Assembly: GCF_001507665.1 (NCBI RefSeq)
Contig: NZ_CP013910.1
Coordinates: 2,727,501 to 2,791,500, forward strand
DNA from: Deinococcus actinosclerus
GTDB taxonomy: Bacteria; Deinococcota; Deinococci; Deinococcales; Deinococcaceae
Direction of reading: 5' to 3'
DNA length: 64,000 bases
The notes under the pieces were generated by a model. It did not search any database, had not been told where the DNA came from, and worked only from the letters and a program-made list of their open reading frames with translations. This document shows, piece after piece, positions 21,461-32,562 of the stretch. The stretch's first letter is position 1. Every line of letters begins with the position of its first letter. Both the position numbers and the translations under genes were made by a program.

Positions 21461-22048
21461 ATGAAGAAGCCCGCCCTGCTGCTCGCCCTGACCGCTTCCA
21501 TCCTCGGCGCCGCCACCCCCGCCCTCGCCGCGCCCAAACTGAGCGCGCAGAGCATCATCGTCAATCCCGTGCCCACCAGCCTCAGCGCCCGCGTCTGGGT
21601 GGACCGCGACCCGGGTGGCGACCGCACCCCCTTCTACCGCGTCGGCGACCGCATCAGCATCAGCACGACCGTGAACGAGGACGCCTACGTGTACCTCTTC
21701 AACATCAACCCCGACGGCACCACCGACCAGATCCTCCCCAACCGCCTGAGCGGCAGCGCCTTCGTCCGCGCCGGGCAGACCCGCACCTTCCCCGCCCAGG
21801 GCGACAACTTCGTGTTCAACATCAGCGGCCCGCGCGGCATCAACAAGGTGCTGGTCATCGCCAGCCGCACCCCGCTGAACCTTGACCAGCTCAGCCAGTA
21901 CCAGCAGGGCGAGACCTTCGCCACCGTGCAGCCCAAGACCCAGGCGGGCCTCGCGCAGGCGCTGAGCATCGTCGTGAACCCCGTCGAGCAGCCGGTCCCG
22001 CAGCAGAACTGGACGAGCGACACCGTCCGCTACAGCGTCGGCCGCTAA
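21461..22048 (+). CDS. Secreted DUF4384 domain protein
   Basis: The 195-residue product starts with a signal peptide (KKPALLLALTASILGAATPALA, cleavage after ALA). It then has the DUF4384 pattern: RVWVDRDPGG, YRVGDRISISTTVNEDAYVYL, then NINPDGTTDQILPN. Such domains are common in exported Deinococcus proteins of unknown role. The ATG is preceded by GGAG about seven bases away. Promoter not clear. A long stem terminator follows. Confidence 0.85.
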   Translation: MKKPALLLALTASILGAATPALAAPKLSAQSIIVNPVPTSLSARVWVDRDPGGDRTPFYRVGDRISISTTVNEDAYVYLFNINPDGTTDQILPNRLSGSAFVRAGQTRTFPAQGDNFVFNISGPRGINKVLVIASRTPLNLDQLSQYQQGETFATVQPKTQAGLAQALSIVVNPVEQPVPQQNWTSDTVRYSVGR

Positions 22049-22049
22049 G

Positions 22050-22103
22050 CCAGACAGCACCCAGCAGCGCGCCCCCCGATTCACACGGGGGGCGCGTGTC
22101 TGG
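22050..22103. terminator. Two-tier stem terminator, bidirectional
   Basis: Outer arms CCAGACA (22050-22056) and TGTCTGG (22097-22103) enclose inner arms CGCGCCCCCC (22068-22077) and GGGGGGCGCG (22087-22096). It lies between the convergent DUF4384 and SDR genes and ends three bases before the SDR stop. Confidence 0.75.
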
Positions 22104-22106
22104 CTC

Positions 22107-22928
22107 TCAGCGCTTCGTACCAGCACCCTTCGGGTCAGCGTCGCCGCTGTGGTCGTAGCGCCGCCAGATCAGGCGCTGCACGACCGCGTCGCCCAGCGCG
22201 GGAATCAGGCCGTCGAGCCACACGAGCGGCTGGTACAGGCGCGGCACGATGGTCTCGGCCTTCGGGCGCAGCAGCACGCGCGCCACGGCCCGGGCGACCA
22301 CCTCGGGGCCCGGCATGGGGAGGCGGGCGCTGGCAGTCATCTCGCTCCTGACGAAGCCCGGCGCGACCAGGCTGACGTGCACGCCGGTGCCGAGCAGTTC
22401 GCGCCGCAGCGCGAGGCTGAAGCCCCGGATGCCGAACTTGCTGGCGGAGTACATGCCGTTCGTGGCGGCCCGCCCGGCGACCGAGCCGATGTTCACGATG
22501 TGACCGCTGCCGCGCGCCTGGAGTTCGGGCAGCACCAGCCGCGTAAGTTCGATGGGCGCCTCCAGGTTCACGCGCAGCACGCGCAGGGGATCGGGGTCGT
22601 TCCACCACCAGCCCTTCTCGACGGTCACGCCGGCGTTGTTGATCAGGGTATCGATCCGCCCGAAGTGCGCGTGGGCCGCCGCGATCAGTGCGCGGCGTGA
22701 GGTGTCGTCGGTGACGTCGGTGGGGACGGCCAGCACCCGCGCGCCGCTGGGGTCGAGCTGCCGCGCCAGGGCGTGGAGTTCGTCGGCGCGGCGCGCGGCG
22801 ATGACCAGCGCGTAGCCCAGGCTGGCGAGTTCCGTCGCGGTGGCCCGCCCGATCCCGCTGGACGCCCCGGTCAGGAGCACGACAGGCCGCGCGGTGGGGT
22901 GGCGGGGGGCAGGGGCAGGCTGGGTCAT
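22107..22928 (-). CDS. SDR-family NAD(P)-dependent oxidoreductase
   Basis: This is a short-chain dehydrogenase/reductase of 273 residues. The cofactor motif TGASSGIG, the NNAG motif and the catalytic Ser...YSASK with Tyr and Lys are all present. Arg residues after the second beta strand (AARRADE) suggest NADP preference. The substrate cannot be told; the C-terminal part resembles the YqjQ/DltE-like group. TACCAT ends seven bases before ATG, so leaderless transcription is likely. Divergent from the subtilase gene. Confidence 0.9.
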   Translation of the reverse strand: MTQPAPAPRHPTARPVVLLTGASSGIGRATATELASLGYALVIAARRADELHALARQLDPSGARVLAVPTDVTDDTSRRALIAAAHAHFGRIDTLINNAGVTVEKGWWWNDPDPLRVLRVNLEAPIELTRLVLPELQARGSGHIVNIGSVAGRAATNGMYSASKFGIRGFSLALRRELLGTGVHVSLVAPGFVRSEMTASARLPMPGPEVVARAVARVLLRPKAETIVPRLYQPLVWLDGLIPALGDAVVQRLIWRRYDHSGDADPKGAGTKR

Positions 22929-22992
22929 AGGGGTGATGGTATCCCCAAGGAGCGCTCAGGTGCGCGTCAGCCGCGCGCCGGACACTGGGGGG

Positions 22993-24213
22993 ATGATCCG
23001 CCGCCACCTGCCTCACGCGCTGCTGGGGGGCCTGCTGCTGGGCTCTGCCCTGGCCGCCACGTCCATTCCCGGCCGGCCGCCCGCGCCCACCGTGCCGGTC
23101 CCCGTGGCCCCGGCGCCGCTGGAGGAGATCCCGCCCCTCTCGCCCAGCACTCCGGCCCCCGGCACCACTCCCAGCACGGTGGCGCCCGCACCGCGCCCGG
23201 TCACACCCACGACCCCCGCAGCGCAGCCGGTGACGCCGGGCGATCCGCTGTTCGCCGCTCAGTGGAACCTCGCGCTGATCCGCATGCCGCAGGCCTGGGC
23301 GCTGGAACGCAGCGCGCCCGTGACCGTGGCCGTGCTGGACACCGGGTACGTGCGCAGCGCGGAGCTGGGCGCGCGGGCCGTGAACGGCTACGACTTCGTC
23401 AGTGACCCCCGGCGCGCCGGGGACGGCAGCGGACGTGACGCGGACGCCAGCGCCGTCGGCACGTTCGCGTACCACGGCGAGGTGATCGCCAACCTGATCG
23501 GCGCGGCCCACGACGGACGCGGCATGGCCGGCATCAACCCGGCGGCGAGGATCGTGCACGTGCGCGTGGCCGACACCGAGGGCACCATCACCGTGCCGGA
23601 CCTCGTGGACGGCCTGAAGTGGGCGGCGGGCATCCCCGTGGCGGGCGCGCCCGTGAACCCGAACCCGGCGAAACTCCTGAACCTCAGTCTGTTCGCGGAC
23701 TTCATCCCGCTGACGGGCTGCGACGCGCGCGTGCAGGCCGCCGTGGACGCCGTCACCGCCCGGGGCGCGCTGGTCATCGCGGGGGCTGCCAATGACGGCC
23801 AGGACGCGAGCGGGTACTCGCCCGCCGGGTGCCGGAACGTGCTGACCGTCACCAGCGTCACCGAGGCCGGTCAGCGGCCCGCGTACGCCAACTGGGGCCG
23901 CAGCGTCGCGCTGGCTGCGCCGGGGGGCGACCCTGCGCGCGGCATTCCCAGCCTCAGCGTGAGCGGGCCCGGCGGGCAGCGCAGCCCGAACGGCACCAGC
24001 TTCGCCGCGCCGCACGCGACCGGGGTGGCCAGCCTGCTGCTGGGCGTCCGGCCGGCACTCAGTCCCGCCCTGCTGCGCGCGTACCTGACCGGCAGCGCCA
24101 CGCCCTTCCCCGGTGGGCGCTGCGATCCGCAGCCAGCCCAGACCTGCGGCGCGGGCACCCTGAACGCCGAAGGAGCCCTGAAGCGCGCGCTGGCCTCCAG
24201 CCTCGGGAAGTGA
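22993..24213 (+). CDS. Secreted S8 (subtilisin-like) serine peptidase
   Basis: The 406-residue product starts at ATG 22993 (a longer frame exists upstream but the signal peptide starts here). After the signal peptide is a Pro/Thr-rich linker to about residue 80. The catalytic triad is D116 (AVLDTGY), H161 (AYHGEV, a variant of the usual HGTH) and S336 (NGTSFAAPH). Four Cys late in the sequence could form disulfides. Probably extracellular or periplasmic. GACACT ends six bases before ATG, suggesting a leaderless transcript. Confidence 0.9.
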   Translation: MIRRHLPHALLGGLLLGSALAATSIPGRPPAPTVPVPVAPAPLEEIPPLSPSTPAPGTTPSTVAPAPRPVTPTTPAAQPVTPGDPLFAAQWNLALIRMPQAWALERSAPVTVAVLDTGYVRSAELGARAVNGYDFVSDPRRAGDGSGRDADASAVGTFAYHGEVIANLIGAAHDGRGMAGINPAARIVHVRVADTEGTITVPDLVDGLKWAAGIPVAGAPVNPNPAKLLNLSLFADFIPLTGCDARVQAAVDAVTARGALVIAGAANDGQDASGYSPAGCRNVLTVTSVTEAGQRPAYANWGRSVALAAPGGDPARGIPSLSVSGPGGQRSPNGTSFAAPHATGVASLLLGVRPALSPALLRAYLTGSATPFPGGRCDPQPAQTCGAGTLNAEGALKRALASSLGK

Positions 24214-24256
24214 GGCGGGACCACCGGCCCCCTGCCCAGCACGTACCCTGTGGAGC

Positions 24257-24274
24257 ATGAGGTTCCCGCAATGA
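24257..24274 (+). CDS. Five-codon minicistron (MRFPQ)
   Basis: ATG at 24257 lies seven bases after TACCCT (24244-24249), where a leaderless transcript would begin. The frame reads Met-Arg-Phe-Pro-Gln-stop, and its TGA overlaps the ATG of the next gene as ATGA. No -35 element is clear. I read it as a coupling minicistron; the peptide itself need not have a function. This is inference from position only. Confidence 0.35.
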   Translation: MRFPQ

Positions 24275-24441
24275 ACGCGCCCGCCTGGCGTATCTGGCTC
24301 GTCGTGGCCCTGATGTGCGGCTGGGGCATCCTCGCCATCCGTTTCGCCACCAAGCAGGAGTGGCCCATGGCCCTGCTGTGCGTCGTCCTGCTCGTCAGCA
24401 ACGGCGTCACCCTGTACCGCCTGACGAAAAACGGCAAGTAG
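24271..24441 (+). CDS. Small two-helix membrane protein
   Basis: The 56-residue product has two hydrophobic segments (WLVVALMCGWGILAI and ALLCVVLLVSNGVTL) and short charged ends. No family recognised. Start ATG 24271 is preferred over GTG 24250 because it overlaps the five-codon minicistron as ATGA and lacks a strong ribosome binding site of its own. A textbook terminator follows. Confidence 0.65.
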   Translation: MNAPAWRIWLVVALMCGWGILAIRFATKQEWPMALLCVVLLVSNGVTLYRLTKNGK

Positions 24442-24461
24442 GCCGCACCGGCGAAAGCAAG

Positions 24462-24489
24462 AAACCCCCGCCGTAAGCGGGGGTTTTTC
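24462..24489. terminator. Bidirectional rho-independent terminator
   Basis: AAACCCCCGC (24462-24471) pairs with GCGGGGGTTT (24477-24486), followed by TTTCT and preceded by an A-rich stretch. It ends the small membrane protein gene on the plus strand and the tRNA-Arg unit on the minus strand. Confidence 0.92.
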
Positions 24490-24493
24490 TCTG

Positions 24494-24570
<77 letters not shown>

Positions 24571-24612
24571 GTCCTGTATGGTGCGGTGCGGAGCTCGTTG
24601 CTCAGCCGAAAG

Positions 24613-24641
24613 AGATTACAGGACCCGGGCGGAAATTGCAA
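24613..24641 (-). promoter_or_regulatory. Promoter of tRNA-Arg copy 1
   Basis: On the minus strand TTGCAA (24636-24641) and TAATCT (24613-24618) are 17 bases apart. It drives the second tRNA-Arg copy independently of the upstream tRNA cluster. Confidence 0.75.
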
Positions 24642-24693
24642 GTGCCCGTGAATGGGCCTGGGGAGGCGCCCCGCACAGGGGGTCAAAACAGCG

Positions 24694-24716
24694 AACCCCC
24701 GCGCGGGGCGGGGGCT
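24694..24716 (-). terminator. Terminator after tRNA-Arg copy 2
   Basis: CCCCCGC (24696-24702) pairs with GCGGGGG (24708-24714) with a five-base loop. Reading on the minus strand, it lies seven bases after the CCA of the tRNA and is followed by a short T-run further on. It separates the two tRNA transcription units. Confidence 0.7.
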
Positions 24717-24722
24717 CTTGTC

Positions 24723-24799
<77 letters not shown>

Positions 24800-24838
24800 G
24801 TCCGTGATGCTGTATTCAACGTGTGGCGCGTTGAATGG

Positions 24839-24926
24839 TGGCGAAGAGGGAGGGATTCGAACCCTCGATACCTTGCGGTATACACCCTTAGCAGGGGTGC
24901 GGTTTCAGCCACTCACCCACCTCTCC
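24839..24926 (-). tRNA. tRNA-Ser (anticodon GCT)
   Basis: Minus-strand acceptor GGAGAGG pairs with CCTCTTC (one G-U), discriminator G, CCA encoded. The anticodon loop CTGCTAA gives GCT, and a long variable arm (GTATACCGCAAGGTAT region) is typical of serine tRNAs. Length 88. Confidence 0.95.
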
Positions 24927-24943
24927 AGTCCGGTTGTCATGTT

Positions 24944-25032
<89 letters not shown>

Positions 25033-25077
25033 CTGCGTGGCGGGGCGCGCCCTGTGCTGAACTCAGGCGCGAGGGGA

Positions 25078-25106
25078 AGTATAAGAGGGGGGGCGCGTCC
25101 TGTCAA
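25078..25106 (-). promoter_or_regulatory. Strong promoter of the tRNA-Ser/Arg cluster
   Basis: On the minus strand a perfect TTGACA (25101-25106) is 17 bases from TATACT (25078-25083). It drives tRNA-Ser(TGA), tRNA-Ser(GCT) and tRNA-Arg(ACG). The -35 element sits within a few bases of the stop of the nitrilase-like gene. Confidence 0.9.
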
Positions 25107-25113
25107 ATGCCGG

Positions 25114-26394
25114 TCAGGGGCGGCGGCGCAGCAGCGCCAGTGCCAGGAGGGGCAGCGCCAGCAGGGGCAGCGCGGGCAGCGCCGCGCGCCACGTCCCGGG
25201 GCGGGGCGCGTGGGCCTCGCCGCGGAGCAGGGCGTCCAGGGCGTCCTCGTGCGGGGTGCGGGGGGGCGCGGGGCGGGCAGCGGGTGGGAGGGTCAGGTCG
25301 GCGTGCAGGGTGTCCTCGCGGTACTCGTTTTCCAGCGGGTGCCCGCTGTGCGCGGCGCGGTCCAGTCCGGCCTGCCGCAGTTCGTCCGGGGTGCCCTCCG
25401 TGACCCAGGGGGCCAGGGCCAGGAAGCCGGGGCGCGGGTCGGTCAGGACGTAGCTGCGCAGGCTGGGGGCCTGCTCGGCGGGGCCGGTGATGGCGCTCTG
25501 GCCGTCGAAGGTGAGGTCGAGGAGGTTCCCGACGACCATGGGATTCACGGCGTAGGGAATCTGGCGCTGCGCGGTGACCTGCCAGCTGCTTTCCAGCCAC
25601 GCGACGGGCTGGTCGCGCACCCGGGCGGGATCGGGCGGGAGGCCCTCCTGACTGGTCCAGGGAGCGCCGTTCGCGTCGGGTTGCAGCAGGACGGTGCAGC
25701 CCTGCGCGGCCAGCGACCCGATGACGTCCGCGCGGAACGCGTCGAGGCTGATGGCGACGCCCAGGTCCCCGGCGGGCGTGGGAAACACCCGCAGGTCGCT
25801 CAGGTCGCCGGGCGTCAGGTCGACGCCGCCGGCCTCCTCGTCGGGCGTGAGGTGCACCTTGTCGGTCACGCCGATCAGGTCGCCGTGCGGGTCGAGCAGG
25901 ACGGTCTGGTTCGTCAGGACGCCGGGCGCGCGGCGCAGGACCTCGCCGTGGCGCGTATAGCGGGGCATCGGGGCGCTGCCGCAGCACAGGTACACGCCGT
26001 ACTCGCGGGCCAGCTCGCGGCAGGTCCGCAGGTACAGTTCGGTGTTCGTGTCGATGTCCGCGAGTTGCAGGGCGCGGATGGGCGACACCCGCTCGCGCAG
26101 CAGGACCGGCAGGGCGCGCGGCAGCCGCGCGAGGAACAGCGCCAGCGCCACCCGCTCGAAGGTGCGCAGGCGCAGCGCCCAGCCGCCGCCGCGCAGCACG
26201 AGCGGCAGGCCGTTCAGTTCGGTCAGCACGACGAGGTTCACGCCGCCCTCCTGGAGGTGCGGGCGGGCCATGTCCAGCTGGGCGCGCATCCAGCGGCGGA
26301 ACGCGTCGGGCGTCGTGAAGTCGCGCGCACTCCAGTGGGGTTGCACGGCGACCGCGCGGACGTGCCTCGGGGCCTGCGGGGTGGGGGCAGTCAT
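25114..26394 (-). CDS. Membrane-anchored nitrilase-superfamily homologue without catalytic Cys
   Basis: The 426-residue product has the carbon-nitrogen hydrolase fold pattern. Glu59 (LTELNG) and Lys179 (TDKVHLTPDE) align with the catalytic Glu and Lys. The nucleophile position, normally Cys in an ICxD motif, is Ser216 (VAISLDAFRAD). The C-terminus ends in a Leu/Ala-rich helix and RRRP, so it may be tail-anchored. Relation to apolipoprotein N-acyltransferase is possible but the N-terminal helices of Lnt are missing. Activity is doubtful. TACCCT ends seven bases before ATG (leaderless). Start 26394 is chosen on that basis. Confidence 0.75.
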   Translation of the reverse strand: MTAPTPQAPRHVRAVAVQPHWSARDFTTPDAFRRWMRAQLDMARPHLQEGGVNLVVLTELNGLPLVLRGGGWALRLRTFERVALALFLARLPRALPVLLRERVSPIRALQLADIDTNTELYLRTCRELAREYGVYLCCGSAPMPRYTRHGEVLRRAPGVLTNQTVLLDPHGDLIGVTDKVHLTPDEEAGGVDLTPGDLSDLRVFPTPAGDLGVAISLDAFRADVIGSLAAQGCTVLLQPDANGAPWTSQEGLPPDPARVRDQPVAWLESSWQVTAQRQIPYAVNPMVVGNLLDLTFDGQSAITGPAEQAPSLRSYVLTDPRPGFLALAPWVTEGTPDELRQAGLDRAAHSGHPLENEYREDTLHADLTLPPAARPAPPRTPHEDALDALLRGEAHAPRPGTWRAALPALPLLALPLLALALLRRRP

Positions 26395-26501
26395 GCCCCG
26401 CAGGGTAGCGGGTGCGGCGGGGAACCCGGGCCGCGAATGCGTGAGGAGGGGTGGCTGCACAGCAGCCAGGCGCGGTCCCGCGCGGGTCCGTATGCTGGGG
26501 T

Positions 26502-27130
26502 ATGCCTGCACCCTCCGGCCCGCAGCTGCCGATCTTCGAGTGGCTGGGCGACGCGGCCCTGACCGTGCGCACGCCGCTGGCCCGCGAACTGTACGCCAGC
26601 CTGCGCGCGCAGCCGCTGCGTGGCGTGCAGGAGGCGGTGCCCGCCCTGGACCTGCTGACGCTGCTGCTCGACCGCTCCACCGACGGCGAGGCCGTCCCGG
26701 AGGCCGTGAGGGCGCGGCTGGCGACCCTGCACCCCGCGCCGGGCGGCACCGGGCGGACGCTGGTGGTGCCCGTGACCTTCGGCGGCCCGGACCTCGACTG
26801 GTGCGCGGCGCACGCGGGCCTGAGCAGGGCCGGATTCGTGGGGGCGCTGTGCGCGGCCCCGCTGGAGGTGGCGTTCCTGGGCTTCACGCCGGGCTTCGCG
26901 TTCCTGACCGGCCTGCCGAGCGAATTGCAGATGCCGCGCCTGGACACCCCGCGCGAGCGGGTCCCGGCGGGCAGCGTGGCGCTGGGCGGCCCCTGGGCGG
27001 GCGTGTACCCGCGTGAGACGCCGGGCGGGTGGCGGCTGGTGGGGCGCACGGCCCTGAACTTCTTCGACCTGTCCCGCGCGGCCCCGGTGCCGTGGCAGCC
27101 CGGCGACCGGGTACGCTTCGAGGTCCGCGC

Positions 27131-27134
<4 letters not shown>
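26502..27134 (+). CDS. pxpB: 5-oxoprolinase subunit B
   Basis: PxpB (formerly KipI family) forms with PxpC and PxpA the prokaryotic ATP-dependent 5-oxoprolinase, which opens pyroglutamate to glutamate. The 210-residue product shows FLGFTPGFAFLTGLP, RLDTPRERVPAGSVALGG and the GWRLVGRT ending of the family. The start at 26502 is chosen because TATGCT ends five bases upstream, fitting a leaderless transcript. Its stop overlaps the pxpC start. Confidence 0.92.
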
Positions 27135-28114
<980 letters not shown>

Positions 28115-28156
28115 GCCGGGAGCGGGGCTGACCCCGCCCGGCTGGCGGCCTCCCCC

Positions 28157-29608
28157 TTATTTCAGCGCGGCTTCCAGGGGCAGGTCGTGGCCGTGCGCCA
28201 GCGCGCGCAGGTCGTCCGGCGTGGCAGGGCTGGGGGTCACGTCGGGGCTCAGCGGTTGCCCACGCAGGTCGTTGGCGCGGCCGATCGTGACCGACAGGCC
28301 CCGCTCGCCGCTCAGCCCACCGATCACGGTGACGGTATTGCCCACGCCGTAGGTCGGCTCGCCGATCAGGGTGGCCCCACCCTGCGCGGCGAGCTGCGCG
28401 ACGATCTCGGAGGCGCTGGCGGAGCCCTCGTTCACGAGCAGGGTCAGCCGCCCGGTCCAGCGGGCCGGGGTCTTCACGGTCAGCACCGGGCTGGTAGGGT
28501 CGCAGCGCACGCCCGCGAGCACCTGCCCCGCCCGGTACGCGAAGGTGACGTCCTGTCCGTCCAGCGTCTCGATGGTCTCGCCGGCGCGCTCGCCGACCAG
28601 GGCGCCCGCCACGCCGATCGCCTCGGACAGCAGGCCGCCGCCGTTGCCGCGCACGTCCACGATCAGGTGGGCCGCACCCGACTGCTGCGCGCCGCTGATC
28701 AGGGCGTGCACCTGGTCCGCCACACCGGACGTGGCGAAGGTGGGCAGGCGCAGGAGCACGGTGCCCGGCGCGACCGTCTGCGCCGAGGGCAGGACGGCGC
28801 TGCTCAGGACGCGGGGCGTGACGGTCGTGCTCAGCGTGGTCTCGGTCCCGCCCTGGGCGCGGCGGTAGGCGACCGTCACGGGCTGCCCGGCGGCGCTGGC
28901 CTGCCCCAGCAGGCCGGTCAGGCGCGCGGCGTGCGCGTCGTCACTGGCGCCGGGCTGGCGGCTCAGCGGCTGGCCGTTCACGCTGAGCAGCGTGTCCCCG
29001 CGCCGCAGGCCTGCCTGCGCGGCCGGCGCGCCGGGGAACGCGTCGAGCAGCACCGCGCCGTCCTCGGCCGGGACCGGCGCCCAGCGGACACCCAGGCGGG
29101 GCGTGGGGGTGGGCGCGGCGGTGCGGGTGTCCTGGAAAGCGCGGTAGGCGGCGGCGTCCAGGAAGTAGGTGTGGCCGTCGCGCACGCCGTCCACGTAGCT
29201 GTTCATGAAGGCGTCGGTCTGCGCGCTCAGGGCGGCGGCGCGCAGGTTGCCGAAGGCCGTGCGGGCGCCGCTCTCGGCCTGCTCGTGCAGCGCCTGGAGG
29301 TCGACCTTCGACGTGCCCCAGTAGTTCAGGTTGATGGCCTCGCGGACGTCGAGCAGCTGGTCGTACAGGCTGGGCGTGGCCTGGGCGCGCAGCGGGGCGG
29401 GCCGGACGTTCACGTCCATCAGGTGGCGTGGGCCGCCCAGCGCGGCCAGCCACGCGGGGATCAGGGTGCAGGCGGGCTGATCGGGGCGGCCGGGGCGCGC
29501 CACGGTGGGCACGTCGTCGTTCTGCGGGGTGGGCAGCGGGTCCGGGGTGGGGGTGGGCGTGCAGGCGGCGAGCAGCAGGGGCAGCAGCAGGAGGTGGGCG
29601 CGGGTCAC
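28157..29608 (-). CDS. S41-family peptidase, predicted lipoprotein
   Basis: This is a C-terminal-processing-type (S41) peptidase of 483 residues. The GTG start at 29608 leads straight into a lipoprotein signal peptide with lipobox LAAC. A Pro/Thr linker follows, then a helical domain, a PDZ-like segment (GAPAAQAGLRRGDTLLSVNG) and the peptidase core with DVRGNGGG, then NEGSASASEIVAQ with the nucleophile Ser. CACAAT ends six bases before GTG, so it is probably leaderless and divergent from pxpA. Likely anchored outside the cytoplasmic membrane. Confidence 0.9.
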   Translation of the reverse strand: MTRAHLLLLPLLLAACTPTPTPDPLPTPQNDDVPTVARPGRPDQPACTLIPAWLAALGGPRHLMDVNVRPAPLRAQATPSLYDQLLDVREAINLNYWGTSKVDLQALHEQAESGARTAFGNLRAAALSAQTDAFMNSYVDGVRDGHTYFLDAAAYRAFQDTRTAAPTPTPRLGVRWAPVPAEDGAVLLDAFPGAPAAQAGLRRGDTLLSVNGQPLSRQPGASDDAHAARLTGLLGQASAAGQPVTVAYRRAQGGTETTLSTTVTPRVLSSAVLPSAQTVAPGTVLLRLPTFATSGVADQVHALISGAQQSGAAHLIVDVRGNGGGLLSEAIGVAGALVGERAGETIETLDGQDVTFAYRAGQVLAGVRCDPTSPVLTVKTPARWTGRLTLLVNEGSASASEIVAQLAAQGGATLIGEPTYGVGNTVTVIGGLSGERGLSVTIGRANDLRGQPLSPDVTPSPATPDDLRALAHGHDLPLEAALK

Positions 29609-29649
29609 CCCCGTATTGTGGCGCGCGGCGGATGGGTACACTGGCGAAC
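29609..29649. promoter_or_regulatory. Overlapping divergent leaderless promoters (S41 peptidase / pxpA)
   Basis: Only 41 bases separate the two divergent start codons. Plus strand: TACACT ends seven bases before the pxpA ATG. Minus strand: CACAAT ends six bases before the peptidase GTG. The -35 region of each promoter must lie over the start of the other gene, so the two are likely to interfere. Confidence 0.55.
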
Positions 29650-30396
<747 letters not shown>

Positions 30397-30524
30397 GCCT
30401 GCAGCCACCCCGGGCCGGTTTCCAGACGGACGGTGACCCGGCGCGACGGTGAGTGGCACCTTCAGTATCGGTAAAGACCGCTGTCAGGAGTCCGTGAGAG
30501 GGGCTGTGTTGCAATCCGGCACAG

Positions 30525-31664
30525 ATGCTGCCCGATTTCCGATCCGACGTGCTGCGCTCGCCCTTGCATGACGCGGGCGGGGTGTTCCGCACCACGCTCG
30601 ACCGCCGGATCCTGAACCAGCGGCTGATCGGGGGGATACTGGCCGCGACCCTGCTGGCCGCGCTGTTCCATCAGAACAACCCCTTCGAGCAGCTGGCCCT
30701 CACCGCGATGGCTGTGCTGATGGGCGCGCTGCTGGCCGCGCTGACCTTCACGCGGCTGCCACTGCTGACGGTACAGGTGACCGGGCTGCTGGGCGGCTGG
30801 GCCTACCTGCTGGCCAAGACGGCGTACGTCCTGTTCGCCCTGCCCGGCGACGCGGGCCTGCCCATGCTGATGGGTCTGGCGCCGTGGGCGGCCGTACTCC
30901 TGGCCGCGCACCTGTGGATCCTGGGCGCGCGACGCAGCGCGGTCCTGAACGCGGCCGCGCTGGGCAGCATGGGCGCCCTGCTCCTGATCAAACTCGTCCT
31001 GGCCCCGGCCGCCGCGCACAGCAGCGTGACCGGCACGCTGCTGCAGATGCTGCTGGCGAGCGCGGTGCTGCTGTTCGGCCAGCGGCACGCGGCGCAGCGC
31101 CTGAGGGCGGACGTCCGCCGCGCGGTGCTGGGGCAGGATACGGCGGGACTCGACGCCCTGACGGGCCTGCCGGACCGCGTGACGCTGGAGCGTCAGCTGG
31201 AGGGCCTGTTCCAGCAGGACCCGGAGCAGTTGGTGGTGGCCGCCATCGGCGTGGACACTCCGGGCGGCCAGCCGGCGGACGCGACGTTCCAGCCGCGCCT
31301 GGCGGCCCACGTGTCGCGCGTGCTGATGGGCACCGTGCGCGACCAGGACCTGCTGGGCTGCCTGGGCGACGGCGTGGCCGCCCTGGTGATGCGCGCCCCG
31401 GACGCCCGCTCGGCCCGCGCCGCCTGCGAGCGGCTGCGGGTGCGCGTGGCGTCGCGGCCCCTGGACGGCATGAACCCCACCGTGACCATCGGGGTGGTGT
31501 ACGCCGACGGGCACCTGGACGCCCTGGCCCTGCTGCGCGCGGCTGAGGACACCCTGAGCGCCGCGCGGCGCAGCGGCACGAACCGCGTCCTGCTGGGCCC
31601 CGTGATCACCGGGGAGGCGCACGAGGCGGCGGAGCATCTGCCCCCACAGGCCCTGCCGGCCTAG
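30525..31664 (+). CDS. Membrane protein with degenerate GGDEF domain
   Basis: The 379-residue product has about six hydrophobic segments in residues 35-195, then a GGDEF-type domain starting at LDALTGLPDRVTLER. The active-site signature is GDGVA instead of GGDEF and the metal-binding aspartate region is altered (AIGVDTPGG), so cyclase activity is unlikely. An RxxD (RDQD) remains five residues before, the position of the cyclic-di-GMP inhibitory site, so it may act as a receptor. TGCAAT lies nine bases upstream of ATG. It is followed by a 200-base gap before ktrA. Confidence 0.8.
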   Translation: MLPDFRSDVLRSPLHDAGGVFRTTLDRRILNQRLIGGILAATLLAALFHQNNPFEQLALTAMAVLMGALLAALTFTRLPLLTVQVTGLLGGWAYLLAKTAYVLFALPGDAGLPMLMGLAPWAAVLLAAHLWILGARRSAVLNAAALGSMGALLLIKLVLAPAAAHSSVTGTLLQMLLASAVLLFGQRHAAQRLRADVRRAVLGQDTAGLDALTGLPDRVTLERQLEGLFQQDPEQLVVAAIGVDTPGGQPADATFQPRLAAHVSRVLMGTVRDQDLLGCLGDGVAALVMRAPDARSARAACERLRVRVASRPLDGMNPTVTIGVVYADGHLDALALLRAAEDTLSAARRSGTNRVLLGPVITGEAHEAAEHLPPQALPA

Positions 31665-31868
31665 CGGGGCTGAACTTTGCGGCACAATTGAGGCGGGGAC
31701 AGCCCCCGGCCGTGGTGCCCAGTGCCGCCCCCCGCGAGACATCCATCCGCGCGGGCCTCCCTGTCCACCGCGGCGCGTTACCGTCACTCGCCCCGCCCGG
31801 CTGAGGGCGTTGGCGGGCCCACCGCCCTCGACCGACCAGCACGCCGCGGTGAGGCGGAAAGGATCACG
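31665..31868 (+). promoter_or_regulatory. Leader region upstream of ktrA
   Basis: About 200 bases without a gene. It carries CACAAT (31683-31688) as a weak -10 candidate and several GC-rich inverted stretches. AAAGGA lies just before the ktrA ATG. I looked for a cyclic-di-AMP riboswitch pattern and could not support one. Confidence 0.25.
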
Positions 31869-32528
<660 letters not shown>

Positions 32529-32562
32529 GCCGCGCGGGGCCACGCCGCGCCGGGCAGGGCGC

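Noticed and set aside
31665..31868. Possible cyclic-di-AMP riboswitch before the KtrA gene
   Set aside because: The gene class would fit, but I could not find the conserved stems or loop bases of that riboswitch in the leader.
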